A stretch of DNA of 64,000 nucleotides from Mucilaginibacter hurinus (GTDB lineage Bacteria > Bacteroidota > Bacteroidia > Sphingobacteriales > Sphingobacteriaceae), in assembly GCF_003324525.1 (NCBI RefSeq), contig NZ_QGDC01000006.1:243833-307832 (forward strand), in the 5' to 3' direction. The translations under genes and the position numbers were made by a program. The notes under the pieces are model-generated. The model was not told the origin of the DNA. It saw nothing but the letters and a program-made list of their open reading frames with translations, and made no database searches. Positions 1 to 8,566 of the stretch are shown one piece after another. Position 1 is the first letter of the stretch. The number at the start of each line of letters is the position of its first letter.

Positions 1-726
1 AGCATACCGTCATTATACGGTACGTTTGATACCCGGATCGAAAACAGTTCAAGTATAAAGGGACTGAATTATGATTATGGTTTACAATATATGTTTGATT
101 TTTCAGAGAATAACCGTGTAACATTAGGTTACTCAGGATCTGCAAACACAAAATTGAGCGTGCAAAACAGCGAATTTGTAAGCCATTTTACCACTGATGT
201 TGAGGGGAATGAAAACATTCCGTTGGATAGCGTTGTGAAAAACATAGGACCTAAAGCTAAATTGCAGCTTCCGCTTATACACCGGTTTGGCCTATCATAC
301 AAAATGGGCGAAAAACTATTAATAGGTGCCGACTATACTACCGGTAAATGGTCAGACCTGACCATAGCGGGAACAGACGCGGGTTTAAAGAACAGCCAAA
401 CCTTTAACGTTGGTGCACAATGGACACCTAACATAAATAAGCTGGGTAACTATTTTGCATTGGTTGACTACCGCGTTGGTTTTATCTACAATGACACATA
501 CCTGCATGTTAATGATTTGGATATTAAGCAGTATGGGTTTACTGTAGGGCTTGGTTTGCCCTTAAGGCCCGGACCAACAAACACCAGCTTTTATAAAATA
601 AATGTGTCTGCCGAAATTGGCACACGCGGCAGGCTGGCGCACCAATTGGTTAAAGAGAACTACATCAATATTCGTTTAGGGTTTACGCTGAATGACAAAT
701 GGTTCCAGCGTTACAGGTTTGATTAA
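1..726 (+). CDS. Outer-membrane beta-barrel protein, 3' part only
   Basis: The reading frame is open from base 1, so the gene begins left of the window and only the last 241 codons are seen; an internal ATG at 91 is not its start. The protein has alternating hydrophobic and polar stretches with many Gly, Tyr and Asn residues, ends in an aromatic-basic strand (RYRFD), and looks like the barrel of a FadL/OmpP1-like outer-membrane protein. That family call is from overall pattern, not from a diagnostic motif. The stop TAA shares its last base with the ATG of lptC (726), so the two are translationally coupled in one operon. Substrate unknown. Confidence 0.65.
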   Translation, partial: SIPSLYGTFDTRIENSSSIKGLNYDYGLQYMFDFSENNRVTLGYSGSANTKLSVQNSEFVSHFTTDVEGNENIPLDSVVKNIGPKAKLQLPLIHRFGLSYKMGEKLLIGADYTTGKWSDLTIAGTDAGLKNSQTFNVGAQWTPNINKLGNYFALVDYRVGFIYNDTYLHVNDLDIKQYGFTVGLGLPLRPGPTNTSFYKINVSAEIGTRGRLAHQLVKENYINIRLGFTLNDKWFQRYRFD

Positions 727-1307
727 TGCCGATGAGATTCAGCAGGGCAGGATATTGTTTACAAGCTTTGCCGGTTATTCTGGCCTGTTCGTTGCTGTTA
801 TCATGCGAGAATGATCTGAAAAAGGTTCAGGAAATTTCGGCCCGTGAAGCGAGCAAACCTGTCGACCGTACCATTGACGTCGAGATTACTTACAGTGATT
901 CAGCTAAAGTTAAAGCCACTACTACCGCACCCTTGTTGCTAAAACATACCGGCGCAAAGCCATATTATGAAATGCCCAACGGGGTTAAAATTATTTTTTA
1001 TGAAAATGGTAAGCCGGTAAATACAATTACGGCCAAGCGCGGAATACGCCGTGAAACTGAAGGGGTAACCGAACTGCATAAAAACGTTGTGGCAACAAAT
1101 GATAAAGGTGATGTTTTTAAATCAGAAGAATTGATTTGGAACGAAACCGAAAAGAAAATCCGCTCAAACCAGCCGGTACAAATAATTATGTCTAACGGTG
1201 ATATTATTAATGGTACCAGTTTTGAAAGTAATGAAAGCTTTTATCCCTACAAAATAAAGCAGTCTACCGGTATATTCAACGTTAAAGAAAACCCGGCGTT
1301 GCAGTAA
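726..1307 (+). CDS. lptC: LPS export protein LptC-like lipoprotein
   Basis: 193 residues. The N-terminus carries a lipoprotein signal peptide with the lipobox LLSC around residue 26. The body has the repeated short beta-strand pattern of the LptC/OstA-type beta-jellyroll, including segments such as YEMPNGVKIIFYENGK and VTELHKNVVATNDKGD that are typical of Bacteroidota LptC. LptC bridges the inner-membrane LptBFG transporter to periplasmic LptA and passes lipopolysaccharide to the outer membrane; here it would be anchored as a lipoprotein rather than by a transmembrane helix. It overlaps the upstream outer-membrane gene by one base and precedes the foldase gene at 1399, an envelope-biogenesis context. 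Assigned from pattern and context. Confidence 0.75.
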   Translation: MPMRFSRAGYCLQALPVILACSLLLSCENDLKKVQEISAREASKPVDRTIDVEITYSDSAKVKATTTAPLLLKHTGAKPYYEMPNGVKIIFYENGKPVNTITAKRGIRRETEGVTELHKNVVATNDKGDVFKSEELIWNETEKKIRSNQPVQIIMSNGDIINGTSFESNESFYPYKIKQSTGIFNVKENPALQ

Positions 1308-1398
1308 TTTTTAAGTGAATTTTTTGTTTGATGTAATTTTGCTAAAAGTTGTATCTTGCGCGCTCTTTTTAAATAGTTTATAATAGTATACAGAATAT

Positions 1399-3510
1399 AT
1401 GGGAATAATGAATTTTTTGCGCAACAAGATGGGGACGATTTTGGTCGCCGTCATCGGGCTTGCGCTGTTTGCTTTTATTGCGGGAGAAGTTATACAATAT
1501 GGCGGCTCATTTTTAAGCGGGGATAACACTACCATAGGTGTTGTAGCGGGTGAAAAGATACCTTACGAGAAATTTAATGAGAATGTAGAGCGTACAACTG
1601 CTCAAATGCAGCAGCAGTATGGTGGGGGCAGCGTGCCGCCTCAGATGGCTGCTTATGCGCAGGAACAAACCTGGAATCAAATGATAAGCCGTACCATACT
1701 GGAAAAAGAGCTTAAAAATCTTAACCTGGTTGTAGGCACCGACGAAACAAAAGTATTACTGGGCGACCGTAACCCGCATCCTCAAATTGCGCAGGCTTTT
1801 GGCGATCCGCAAACCGGCAAGGTTGACCCCGCTAAACTTAACCAGTTTAAAGCTAACCTGCAAAATGCAAAGGCTGATGATCCAATAAGGGAGCGATGGC
1901 GTGCGTTTACCGAAGGGATTATAGAATCAAAAAAAGCAGAGAAATATGTGGTGCTGGTTACCAATGGCCTATATGTTAACTCGCTTGAGGCGAAAGATGA
2001 TTACGAAGCAAAAAACAAGCTGGCTAACTTTAAATACGTAGCGCTTGAGTATGCTGCTGTTCCGGATAATAAGGTTACGCTTACCGATGGCGATTACCAG
2101 GAATATTATGATGCACATAAATCATTGTTTAAAAACAAGCAGGAACTAAGGAGTTTTGAATATGTGGCATTTAGCGGTGCACCTTCAAAAGCTGATAGTG
2201 TTGCAGCAAAGGCCGAGGTTGATAAGCTTGCTCAGGAATTTAAGGCAAGTAATAACGATTCGTTGTTTGTTCAGCTTAATTCAGAAACTAAGGTTCCTTT
2301 TTCTTATCAAAAAAAGGGTCAGCTTGAGCCTGTGTTAGATTCGGTAATGTTTAATGCTTCTAAAGGGTTTGTATACGGCCCTTATCTGTCAGGCAATACA
2401 TATAAAATTGCTAAACTCGTTGATTCGCGTTTAAGTCCTGATTCAGTTACAGCCAGCCACATATTAATTACACCTGCTGAGGCAGGCGGTGATGATAAAG
2501 CTCAGGCCAAAGCCGATTCAATTAAAAAGTTACTGGATAGCGGCCGCTCATTTGCCGACCTGGCTACAACCTTTTCGTCTGATAAAGGTTCGGCCGAAAA
2601 AGGCGGTAGTTTAGGAACGTTTGGCCGTGGTGCCATGGTACCCGAGTTTGAGGCGGCGGCATTTAATGGCAGCAAGGGGGATATTAAAATTGTGAAGTCG
2701 CAGTTTGGTTTTCATATCATCCGTATCGAGAATCAGAAAGGTTCATCGCAAGTGGTGAAACTTGCAATAGTTGATAAACCGTTAACAGCAAGCAGCTCAA
2801 CACAGTCTGCAGCTTACAGCAAAGCGCAGGCGTTTTTAGGTAATGTAGCAAACGGCGATTTTGATGCCCAGGCTAAAAAGGCCGGCGTGCCTGTATTACC
2901 TGCAACTGATGTAAATGGCGTGGCGTCTAACATTCCCGGTCTTGAAAACGCGCGTCCTGTTATCAAATGGGCGTTCGGTGCCGATAAGGGCGATGTGTCT
3001 AACGAAGTGTTTTCAGTGGGCGATCAATTTGTTGTAGCGCGTTTAACCACTATCAAGCCTGAGGGTATATTGCCGCTTGAATTAGTTAAGCCACAGATAG
3101 AAGCGGCTGTACGTAATAAAGTAAAAGCAAAACAATTAATTGAGAAATTAGCTGGTGCCCGCAATGGCGCATCAAACCTGGCTCAGGTGGCACAAAAAGC
3201 CGGCGGCAAGGTGGTACCGGTGCAAAATATAGTGTTTGCTAACCCTGTATTACCTGGTTTAGGTCCAGAGTATAGCCTGATTGGTTCGGTATTCGGATCA
3301 CAGCCTGGCAAGTTATCAAACCCGGTTGAAGGCCAAATGGGAGTTTACGTATTTACTGTGGACGGTTTTGTAAAACCGGCGCCCCTCACCAATATGGTAA
3401 AAACCAAAGAGCAAATTAGCCAGGAGCTTGTGCAACGTGCCCAGGGCGGTGTATTTGAGGCATTGAAAGATAAGGCTAATGTAAAAGATTACAGGGCGAA
3501 GTTCTTATAA
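1399..3510 (+). CDS. PpiD/SurA-type peptidylprolyl isomerase, membrane anchored
   Basis: 703 residues. Residues 12-32 form one hydrophobic helix that anchors the protein in the inner membrane with the bulk in the periplasm. A SurA_N-like chaperone region follows, then a parvulin-type PpiC domain at about 350-447, recognisable by ASHILI, FADLATTFSSDKGS, KGGSLGTFGRG and FGFHIIRI. A long C-terminal chaperone segment completes the PpiD layout. It would assist folding of exported and outer-membrane proteins. A possible promoter (TTG at 1328-1330, TATCTTGC at 1352-1359) lies upstream with a 21-base spacer, which is longer than ideal. A hairpin terminator follows at 3533. Only one parvulin domain is present, as in PpiD. 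Confidence 0.9.
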   Translation: MGIMNFLRNKMGTILVAVIGLALFAFIAGEVIQYGGSFLSGDNTTIGVVAGEKIPYEKFNENVERTTAQMQQQYGGGSVPPQMAAYAQEQTWNQMISRTILEKELKNLNLVVGTDETKVLLGDRNPHPQIAQAFGDPQTGKVDPAKLNQFKANLQNAKADDPIRERWRAFTEGIIESKKAEKYVVLVTNGLYVNSLEAKDDYEAKNKLANFKYVALEYAAVPDNKVTLTDGDYQEYYDAHKSLFKNKQELRSFEYVAFSGAPSKADSVAAKAEVDKLAQEFKASNNDSLFVQLNSETKVPFSYQKKGQLEPVLDSVMFNASKGFVYGPYLSGNTYKIAKLVDSRLSPDSVTASHILITPAEAGGDDKAQAKADSIKKLLDSGRSFADLATTFSSDKGSAEKGGSLGTFGRGAMVPEFEAAAFNGSKGDIKIVKSQFGFHIIRIENQKGSSQVVKLAIVDKPLTASSSTQSAAYSKAQAFLGNVANGDFDAQAKKAGVPVLPATDVNGVASNIPGLENARPVIKWAFGADKGDVSNEVFSVGDQFVVARLTTIKPEGILPLELVKPQIEAAVRNKVKAKQLIEKLAGARNGASNLAQVAQKAGGKVVPVQNIVFANPVLPGLGPEYSLIGSVFGSQPGKLSNPVEGQMGVYVFTVDGFVKPAPLTNMVKTKEQISQELVQRAQGGVFEALKDKANVKDYRAKFL

Positions 3511-3523
3511 CATTTATTTAAAG

Positions 3524-3570
3524 TAATTTTGTATCCGGGAGCAGTGGCAGCACTTTCCCGGATTTTTTTA
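3524..3570 (+). terminator. Hairpin terminator after the foldase gene, with a -7 element at its foot
   Basis: ATCCGGGA (3533-3540) pairs with TCCCGGAT (3556-3563), a further AGTG/CACT pair sits inside the loop, and a T-rich run follows. This is a standard intrinsic terminator for the foldase gene. Immediately before it, TAATTTTG (3524-3531) fits the Bacteroidota -7 consensus TAnnTTTG, so a transcript for the DUF2480 gene at 3582 could start at the base of the hairpin. No good TTG -33 element lies 19 bases upstream, so the promoter part is weak. Confidence 0.75.
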
Positions 3571-3581
3571 TTTCAGATAAA

Positions 3582-4097
3582 ATGGAAATACAGGAGAACA
3601 TAATAAATAAGGTAGCACAAAGCGGTTTGGTTACATTGGATCCAGCTACGTTTTATCCGGCAGGCGAGCGTGTGGTATATGATATAAAGGATAACCTTTT
3701 TATGGGCCTGATGCTGCGCGAGAAGGATTTCAGGGAATTTGTTAAAGAACACGATTGGACGCAATATCAAGGCAAATACGTGGCGGTTACCTGTAGTGCC
3801 GACGCGATAGTGCCGGCCTGGGCTTATATGTTACTGGCTAACCGTTTGGCGCCATACGCGCTTGAAGTTGTGTTTGGCGATGCAGAAGTGTTGGAAACAG
3901 TGCTTTTTGTAAAGGCAATATCAAAAATGGACCCCGAACAGTATCGCGATCAGCGCCTGGTGATAAAGGGTTGCGGTGATGTGCCCGTACCTGTTTCGGC
4001 ATATGTAGAACTAACTAAAAAGCTTACTCCCGTAGCCAAGAGTCTTATGTTTGGCGAGCCTTGTTCCACAGTACCTATTTACAAACGGAAAGATTGA
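3582..4097 (+). CDS. DUF2480 family protein
   Basis: 171 residues, close to the usual size of DUF2480, a family of unknown function confined largely to Bacteroidota. It begins directly with MEIQENIINKVAQSGLVTLD and has no signal peptide or membrane segment, so it should be cytoplasmic. Two cysteine-containing motifs are visible, TCSADAIVPAWAYM near residue 69 and IKGCGDVPVP near 131, followed by FGEPCSTVPIYKR at the C-terminus. The spaced Cys residues could bind a metal, but this is inference. It stands alone between a terminator at 3533-3570 and a gap of 168 bases in which I see no gene. Confidence 0.85.
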   Translation: MEIQENIINKVAQSGLVTLDPATFYPAGERVVYDIKDNLFMGLMLREKDFREFVKEHDWTQYQGKYVAVTCSADAIVPAWAYMLLANRLAPYALEVVFGDAEVLETVLFVKAISKMDPEQYRDQRLVIKGCGDVPVPVSAYVELTKKLTPVAKSLMFGEPCSTVPIYKRKD

Positions 4098-4265
4098 TCT
4101 TTTAGTTAATGATTAGTGTTGATATTTCATAGTCGTTACGTTTTGACTAAATTATGGTCACCCGGCTGTGGAACACGCAAGTCATCACGAACCAGCTCAT
4201 TAAACTATTTAGCATAGTATTTGTCAATAATAGCAATGAATGTATAACCGCATTCAGTACAACTA

Positions 4266-5045
4266 ATGAAAAAATATTTTCTGTTAATAATATTATTGAT
4301 AACAATTAACGATAAAGGATTTAGCCAATTACTGGAAAGCGTTGATAAGCCTGTATATGGTGTTGGAGAGAAACTGAGCTATAAACTGAAATACGGTATA
4401 TTCACGGCTGCTGAAGCTAATTTACGGGTGGAAGAGAGCCGGGAAAAATTTAACGGCAAGCCCGCCTTCCATATCATAGCGGAGGGAAAAACCGCCGGTA
4501 CTTTTGATGTTTTTTACAAAGTGCGCAATAAGTATGAAAGCTTTGTAGATAAAAACACCCTTATGCCTGTATACTACACTGAAAACCGCCGCGAAGGAAA
4601 ATACAGGCATGCAGATAAGGTATCGTTTGATCATAACAACGGAAAAATAAAAGCAGATAAAGGTGAGTTTGATTTCAAGGGAAAGATGTTTGACTTTGTG
4701 TCAGCTTATTATTTTGCACGCTCGCTTGATGTATCAAAACTTAAAACAGGCGATAAGGTGGTAATGCCATATTTTTTAGAGGATGGCGTACATTCGCTTA
4801 CTGTAACTTACATGGGTAAAGAGCAAATGAAATGTTCATTAGGAACGTTTAATTGTTTAAAGTTTAATCCTACCATTATTCCGGGTAAAATATTTAAAAA
4901 GAATAGTAAGCTGTATCTTTGGGTAACTGATGATGCCAACCGCATACCGGTAAAGGCACATGTAGAGGTAATTGTAGGTAGTTTAACCATGGATCTTACA
5001 GCCGCTTCCGGTCTTAAGACGCCGTTGAACCCGATAAAAAAGTAA
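4266..5045 (+). CDS. DUF3108 domain periplasmic protein
   Basis: 259 residues with a cleavable signal peptide ending about residue 20 (KGFSQ). The body fits DUF3108: an early VYGVGEKLSYKLKYGIFTAAEA segment, then AFHIIAEGKT, YVRNKYESFVD-like and a late LYLWVTDDANRIPVKAHVEV block. DUF3108 proteins are predicted periplasmic beta-rich proteins with a LolA/LptA-like look and no settled function. Seven bases separate its stop from the DUF3109 gene at 5053, so the two are probably co-transcribed. The role in the cell is unknown. Confidence 0.85.
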   Translation: MKKYFLLIILLITINDKGFSQLLESVDKPVYGVGEKLSYKLKYGIFTAAEANLRVEESREKFNGKPAFHIIAEGKTAGTFDVFYKVRNKYESFVDKNTLMPVYYTENRREGKYRHADKVSFDHNNGKIKADKGEFDFKGKMFDFVSAYYFARSLDVSKLKTGDKVVMPYFLEDGVHSLTVTYMGKEQMKCSLGTFNCLKFNPTIIPGKIFKKNSKLYLWVTDDANRIPVKAHVEVIVGSLTMDLTAASGLKTPLNPIKK

Positions 5046-5052
5046 TTAGACA

Positions 5053-5616
5053 ATGATTGAAGTTGGCAGTGTGCTGGTGCACGAAGATGTTGTGAGTGAG
5101 AATTTTATATGCAATTTGAATAAATGTAAAGGTGCTTGTTGCCTTGAAGGTGATTCGGGCGCTCCGCTAAATCATAATGAACTTGCCATACTCGATGAAA
5201 TATATCCTAAGGTAAAACCTTACATGACCGCTAAAGGCATCGCCACTATTGAGCAGGAGGGTACCTATGTTACCGATTTTGAGGGCGATTATACTACCCC
5301 CTGTGTAGATACAAATAAGGAATGCGCTTACGTAACCTGGGAGAACGGCATAACCAAATGCGCCATTGAAAAGGCATGGGAGGAAGGTGCCATTGATTGG
5401 AAGAAACCTATTTCGTGTCACCTGTATCCTATACGTATTACTGCATACCCGGAATTTGATGTGTTACATTATGATCGCTGGAGCATCTGCAGTTCTGCCT
5501 GTTCATTTGGCAACGAACACAAAGTTCGTGTTCACGAATTTTTAAAAGGCCCGCTAACCCGCAAATACGGTGAGGTATGGTACACTGAACTGGAAGAAGC
5601 CGTAGCCGGGATATAA
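5053..5616 (+). CDS. DUF3109 family cysteine-rich protein
   Basis: 187 residues, full length for DUF3109. The cysteine pattern is distinctive: CNLNKCKGACC at about 20-30, then single cysteines in TTPC, NKEC and ITKC, then ISCHLYPIRI and ICSSACSFG. This resembles the YkgJ-like group of proteins predicted to bind zinc or an iron-sulfur cluster, and the HLYP sequence is a hallmark of those families. No signal peptide is seen, so it is cytoplasmic. It lies seven bases after the DUF3108 gene. Biochemical function is not known; the metal-cluster role is inferred from the cysteines. Confidence 0.87.
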   Translation: MIEVGSVLVHEDVVSENFICNLNKCKGACCLEGDSGAPLNHNELAILDEIYPKVKPYMTAKGIATIEQEGTYVTDFEGDYTTPCVDTNKECAYVTWENGITKCAIEKAWEEGAIDWKKPISCHLYPIRITAYPEFDVLHYDRWSICSSACSFGNEHKVRVHEFLKGPLTRKYGEVWYTELEEAVAGI

Positions 5617-5703
5617 CGGCTATGTACTCCATATTTCGCATGCCTGTTTTACAATAAAATTAGATAATATTGTAACTGATAAGGCAGGATTGCCTTTTTA
5701 TTA

Positions 5704-6840
5704 ATGAAAACCGCTTTAATAACAGGTATTACCGGCCAGGATGGCGCTTATTTAGCAGAATTTTTGCTGAAAAAAGGCTATATGGTACATGGCGTAAAGC
5801 GGCGCTCGTCATTATTCAACACCGACCGTATTGATCACCTTTATCATGACCCTCATGAGCAGGGTGTAAAATTTAAACTTCACTACGGCGACCTTACAGA
5901 TTCAACAAATTTAATACGCATTATACAGGAGGTACGTCCTGATGAAATATATAACCTGGCGGCCCAAAGTCATGTTAAAGTTAGCTTTGATACACCTGAG
6001 TACACTGCCAACGCCGATGGTATAGGTGTGCTGCGGATATTGGAGGCTGTGCGCCTGCTTGGGCTCACAAAAGCTACACGCGTTTACCAGGCGTCCACTT
6101 CAGAGCTGTATGGGTTAGTTCAAGCTGTTCCGCAAAGCGAATCCACACCTTTTTATCCGCGGTCGCCATACGCTGCGGCCAAAATGTATGGTTATTGGAT
6201 TACTGTAAATTACCGTGAAGCATATGGCATGTACGCCTGTAATGGCATATTATTCAACCATGAAAGTCCGGTGCGCGGCGAAACATTTGTGACCCGGAAG
6301 ATAACCAGGGGAGCTGCCAAAATTGCGCTGGGATTGCAAAATTATCTATATATGGGCAACCTTTCGGCGCAGCGGGACTGGGGACATGCCAAAGATTATG
6401 TTGAGGCTATGTGGTTAATGCTGCAGCAGGATATTGCCGAAGACTTTGTAATAGCTACAGGGGTAACCACTACTGTACGTGATTTTATAAGATTAAGCTT
6501 TGCCGAACTGGGTATTGAGCTTGAATTTAGCGGCAGGGATGAGTTTGAGAAAGGGGTGATCATAGATTTAGATCATGATCGCCTGCATGAGCTTGGGCTA
6601 AATGAAAACGCTTTGCGTTTTGGACAAACAGTTGTAAAGGTTGACCCTAAATATTACCGGCCAACAGAAGTTGACTTGCTGATTGGAGATGCCGGCAAAG
6701 CAAAAGAAAAATTGGGCTGGGTGCCAAAATATGATTTGCAGGCACTTGTAATAGAAATGGTAATTGCCGATTTGCAACTAATAAAAAAGGATGAATACCT
6801 GAAAAAGGGCGGGTTTACAATCCTCAACTATTTTGAATAG
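5704..6840 (+). CDS. gmd: GDP-mannose 4,6-dehydratase
   Basis: 378 residues, an extended short-chain dehydrogenase fold. The NADP-binding motif TGITGQDG is at 7-14, the catalytic triad is visible as Thr/Glu in STSELYG (131-137) and Tyr156-x3-Lys160 in [11 protein letters not shown], and [12 protein letters not shown] is the GMD-specific segment. It converts GDP-D-mannose to GDP-4-keto-6-deoxymannose, the first step to GDP-L-fucose, GDP-rhamnose or GDP-perosamine for surface polysaccharide. The usual partner fcl (GDP-fucose synthase) is not in the window. Its tail overlaps an open frame of the next gene, which encodes an outer-membrane barrel, so a surface-polysaccharide link is plausible. A small hairpin (AAGGCA/TGCCTT, 5681-5696) sits just before the start. 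Confidence 0.96.
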   Translation: MKTALITGITGQDGAYLAEFLLKKGYMVHGVKRRSSLFNTDRIDHLYHDPHEQGVKFKLHYGDLTDSTNLIRIIQEVRPDEIYNLAAQSHVKVSFDTPEYTANADGIGVLRILEAVRLLGLTKATRVYQASTSELYGLVQAVPQSESTPFYPRSPYAAAKMYGYWITVNYREAYGMYACNGILFNHESPVRGETFVTRKITRGAAKIALGLQNYLYMGNLSAQRDWGHAKDYVEAMWLMLQQDIAEDFVIATGVTTTVRDFIRLSFAELGIELEFSGRDEFEKGVIIDLDHDRLHELGLNENALRFGQTVVKVDPKYYRPTEVDLLIGDAGKAKEKLGWVPKYDLQALVIEMVIADLQLIKKDEYLKKGGFTILNYFE

Positions 6841-6862
6841 GCTTATGATTAAAATTCCATCT

Positions 6863-8494
6863 ATGAAAAAGATATTGATAGTTTTGGCAATTGTACTCTC
6901 AGGGGCATCTGCCAGCCGGGCACAATCGTTGTACCAGCCATATTCCTATCAGTTTTATCAAAAGTTTAACGCCGAACTATACTCAACCAAAACACGGATA
7001 CATACCGCTTTAAAGCCTTTTATTATTGATACGTTGCTGCAGCGTACGTACGATTCATTAATGAATTACGGTATAGATAGCAGCAAACGTAGCTGGGGTT
7101 ACCGTAAATTATTTAGTGAACACCTGGTGGATGTGCGCGGCAACGGCAATACTTTTTACGCCGATGTTTTGCCTGACCTGGCCATTGGGAGGGATTTTGC
7201 CAGGCAAAAGCGTAATACCCACATGACGGGCGTGGGGCTGCAGCTAGGTGGTACCGTAGGCACTAAGTTTGCGTACAATGTTAGCGGGTTTTACAACCAG
7301 GCCGTGTTCCCGTATTATATGGATGCATATATAAATCCTGTAGGAGTGGTACCCGGTCAGGGTTTTGACAGAAGCCGCGGCGGTTTAACGAAAGAATGGG
7401 ATTACATCACAGCCGTGGTATCCTATACGCCGGTAAAATACCTTAATATCTCCGCCGGCCGGGAAAAAACTTTTGTTGGTGACGGATATCGTTCATTGCT
7501 ATTATCTGATTATTCCTCACCGATGCCATTTTTCAGGCTAACAGGTAATTTAGGCAACGTACGCTATATGGCCATGTGGACACACATGAACGACCGGGCG
7601 AATATTGAAATTAATGATTACACCAAAGACCGGAAGAAATTCGGCGTATTCCATTATTTAGACTGGAATGTTAACAACCGATTGTCGTTAGGATTCTTTG
7701 ATGCCGTTATATGGGCTGCAGAAGACGATCAGGGCCATAAGCGCGGCTTTGATGTAACCTATATTAATCCCATACCATTTTTACGGCCTCTTGAAGCTTC
7801 GAGCGGCTCACCCGATAACGTATTGATAGGACTTACCGGTAAATATAAAATCACCGATGGTCTTACAGCATATGGCCAGTTTTCTTTGGATGAATTTGAA
7901 GGGGCTAACTTTTTTTCGGGCGAGGGGAGTTCACGTAACAAGTATGGCTGGCAAGTGGGCGTAAAGGGCGCCAACCTGTTGGGTGTTGAAAGGCTTAATT
8001 ATTTACTGGAAGTAAACGGCGCTACACCATTTACCTATTCCGAACGCAGTTCAGGGGATAGTATACGCAGTTCGGTAATCAACTACTCAAATAATACCGA
8101 GCCGCTGGCACATCCGTGGGGAGCAAACTTTCGTGAAGTTGTAGCCATTTTAAACTACTCACACAACAGGTTTGATTTTATGGGCGAGCTTAATTACGGA
8201 CGTTACGGCCTTGATAAAGATGGCTTAAATTACGGCAAAAATATATTTCAAAACTATCGCCTGCCGGCCCGCAAAACCGGCAACTACATAGGTCAGGGCC
8301 TTACTACCAACATGATATACCTTGAAGGTAAGGTGGCCTACATGTTAAATCCTAAGTATAACCTTCGCATTGAGCTGGGTGGTATTTACCGCAGCGAAAA
8401 AAATGACGCTTTTCATTATAAAACAGCAATGCTCACGTTGGGCGTACGCAGTTCGTTCCGTAATATTTACACTGACATAGCCAGCTTTAAATAA
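6863..8494 (+). CDS. RemB/Wzi-like outer-membrane beta-barrel protein
   Basis: I place the start at the ATG at 6863, which gives a clean signal peptide (MKKILIVLAIVLSGASASRAQ) and 543 residues; in-frame starts at 6833 and 6845 only add a non-signal leader. The mature protein is rich in aromatic-alternating strands. The block GREKTFVGDGYRSLLLSDYS resembles the signature of Flavobacterium gliding protein RemB and of the capsule-assembly Wzi barrel family. Such proteins sit in the outer membrane; RemB influences gliding and Wzi binds capsular polysaccharide. Location after gmd fits a polysaccharide role. A strong bidirectional terminator follows. Assignment to RemB rather than Wzi is from the short motif only. 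Confidence 0.75.
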   Translation: MKKILIVLAIVLSGASASRAQSLYQPYSYQFYQKFNAELYSTKTRIHTALKPFIIDTLLQRTYDSLMNYGIDSSKRSWGYRKLFSEHLVDVRGNGNTFYADVLPDLAIGRDFARQKRNTHMTGVGLQLGGTVGTKFAYNVSGFYNQAVFPYYMDAYINPVGVVPGQGFDRSRGGLTKEWDYITAVVSYTPVKYLNISAGREKTFVGDGYRSLLLSDYSSPMPFFRLTGNLGNVRYMAMWTHMNDRANIEINDYTKDRKKFGVFHYLDWNVNNRLSLGFFDAVIWAAEDDQGHKRGFDVTYINPIPFLRPLEASSGSPDNVLIGLTGKYKITDGLTAYGQFSLDEFEGANFFSGEGSSRNKYGWQVGVKGANLLGVERLNYLLEVNGATPFTYSERSSGDSIRSSVINYSNNTEPLAHPWGANFREVVAILNYSHNRFDFMGELNYGRYGLDKDGLNYGKNIFQNYRLPARKTGNYIGQGLTTNMIYLEGKVAYMLNPKYNLRIELGGIYRSEKNDAFHYKTAMLTLGVRSSFRNIYTDIASFK

Positions 8495-8507
8495 TTGTAA
8501 TTGACGT

Positions 8508-8549
8508 AATAAAAAAAGCGATAGAATTTATTCTATCGCTTTTTTTATT
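8508..8549. terminator. Bidirectional terminator between convergent genes
   Basis: Perfect 19-base arms, AATAAAAAAAGCGATAGAA (8508-8526) and its complement (8531-8549), enclose a four-base loop. With A-runs on one side and T-runs on the other it ends transcription from the barrel gene on the left and from dxs on the right. Confidence 0.93.
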
Positions 8550-8566
8550 ACACCTGATAGTACAGA

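Noticed and set aside
5681..5696. Hairpin AAGGCA/TGCCTT before gmd as a terminator
   Set aside because: Only 6 base pairs with a short T-run directly at the gmd start; too weak to call as a separate feature.
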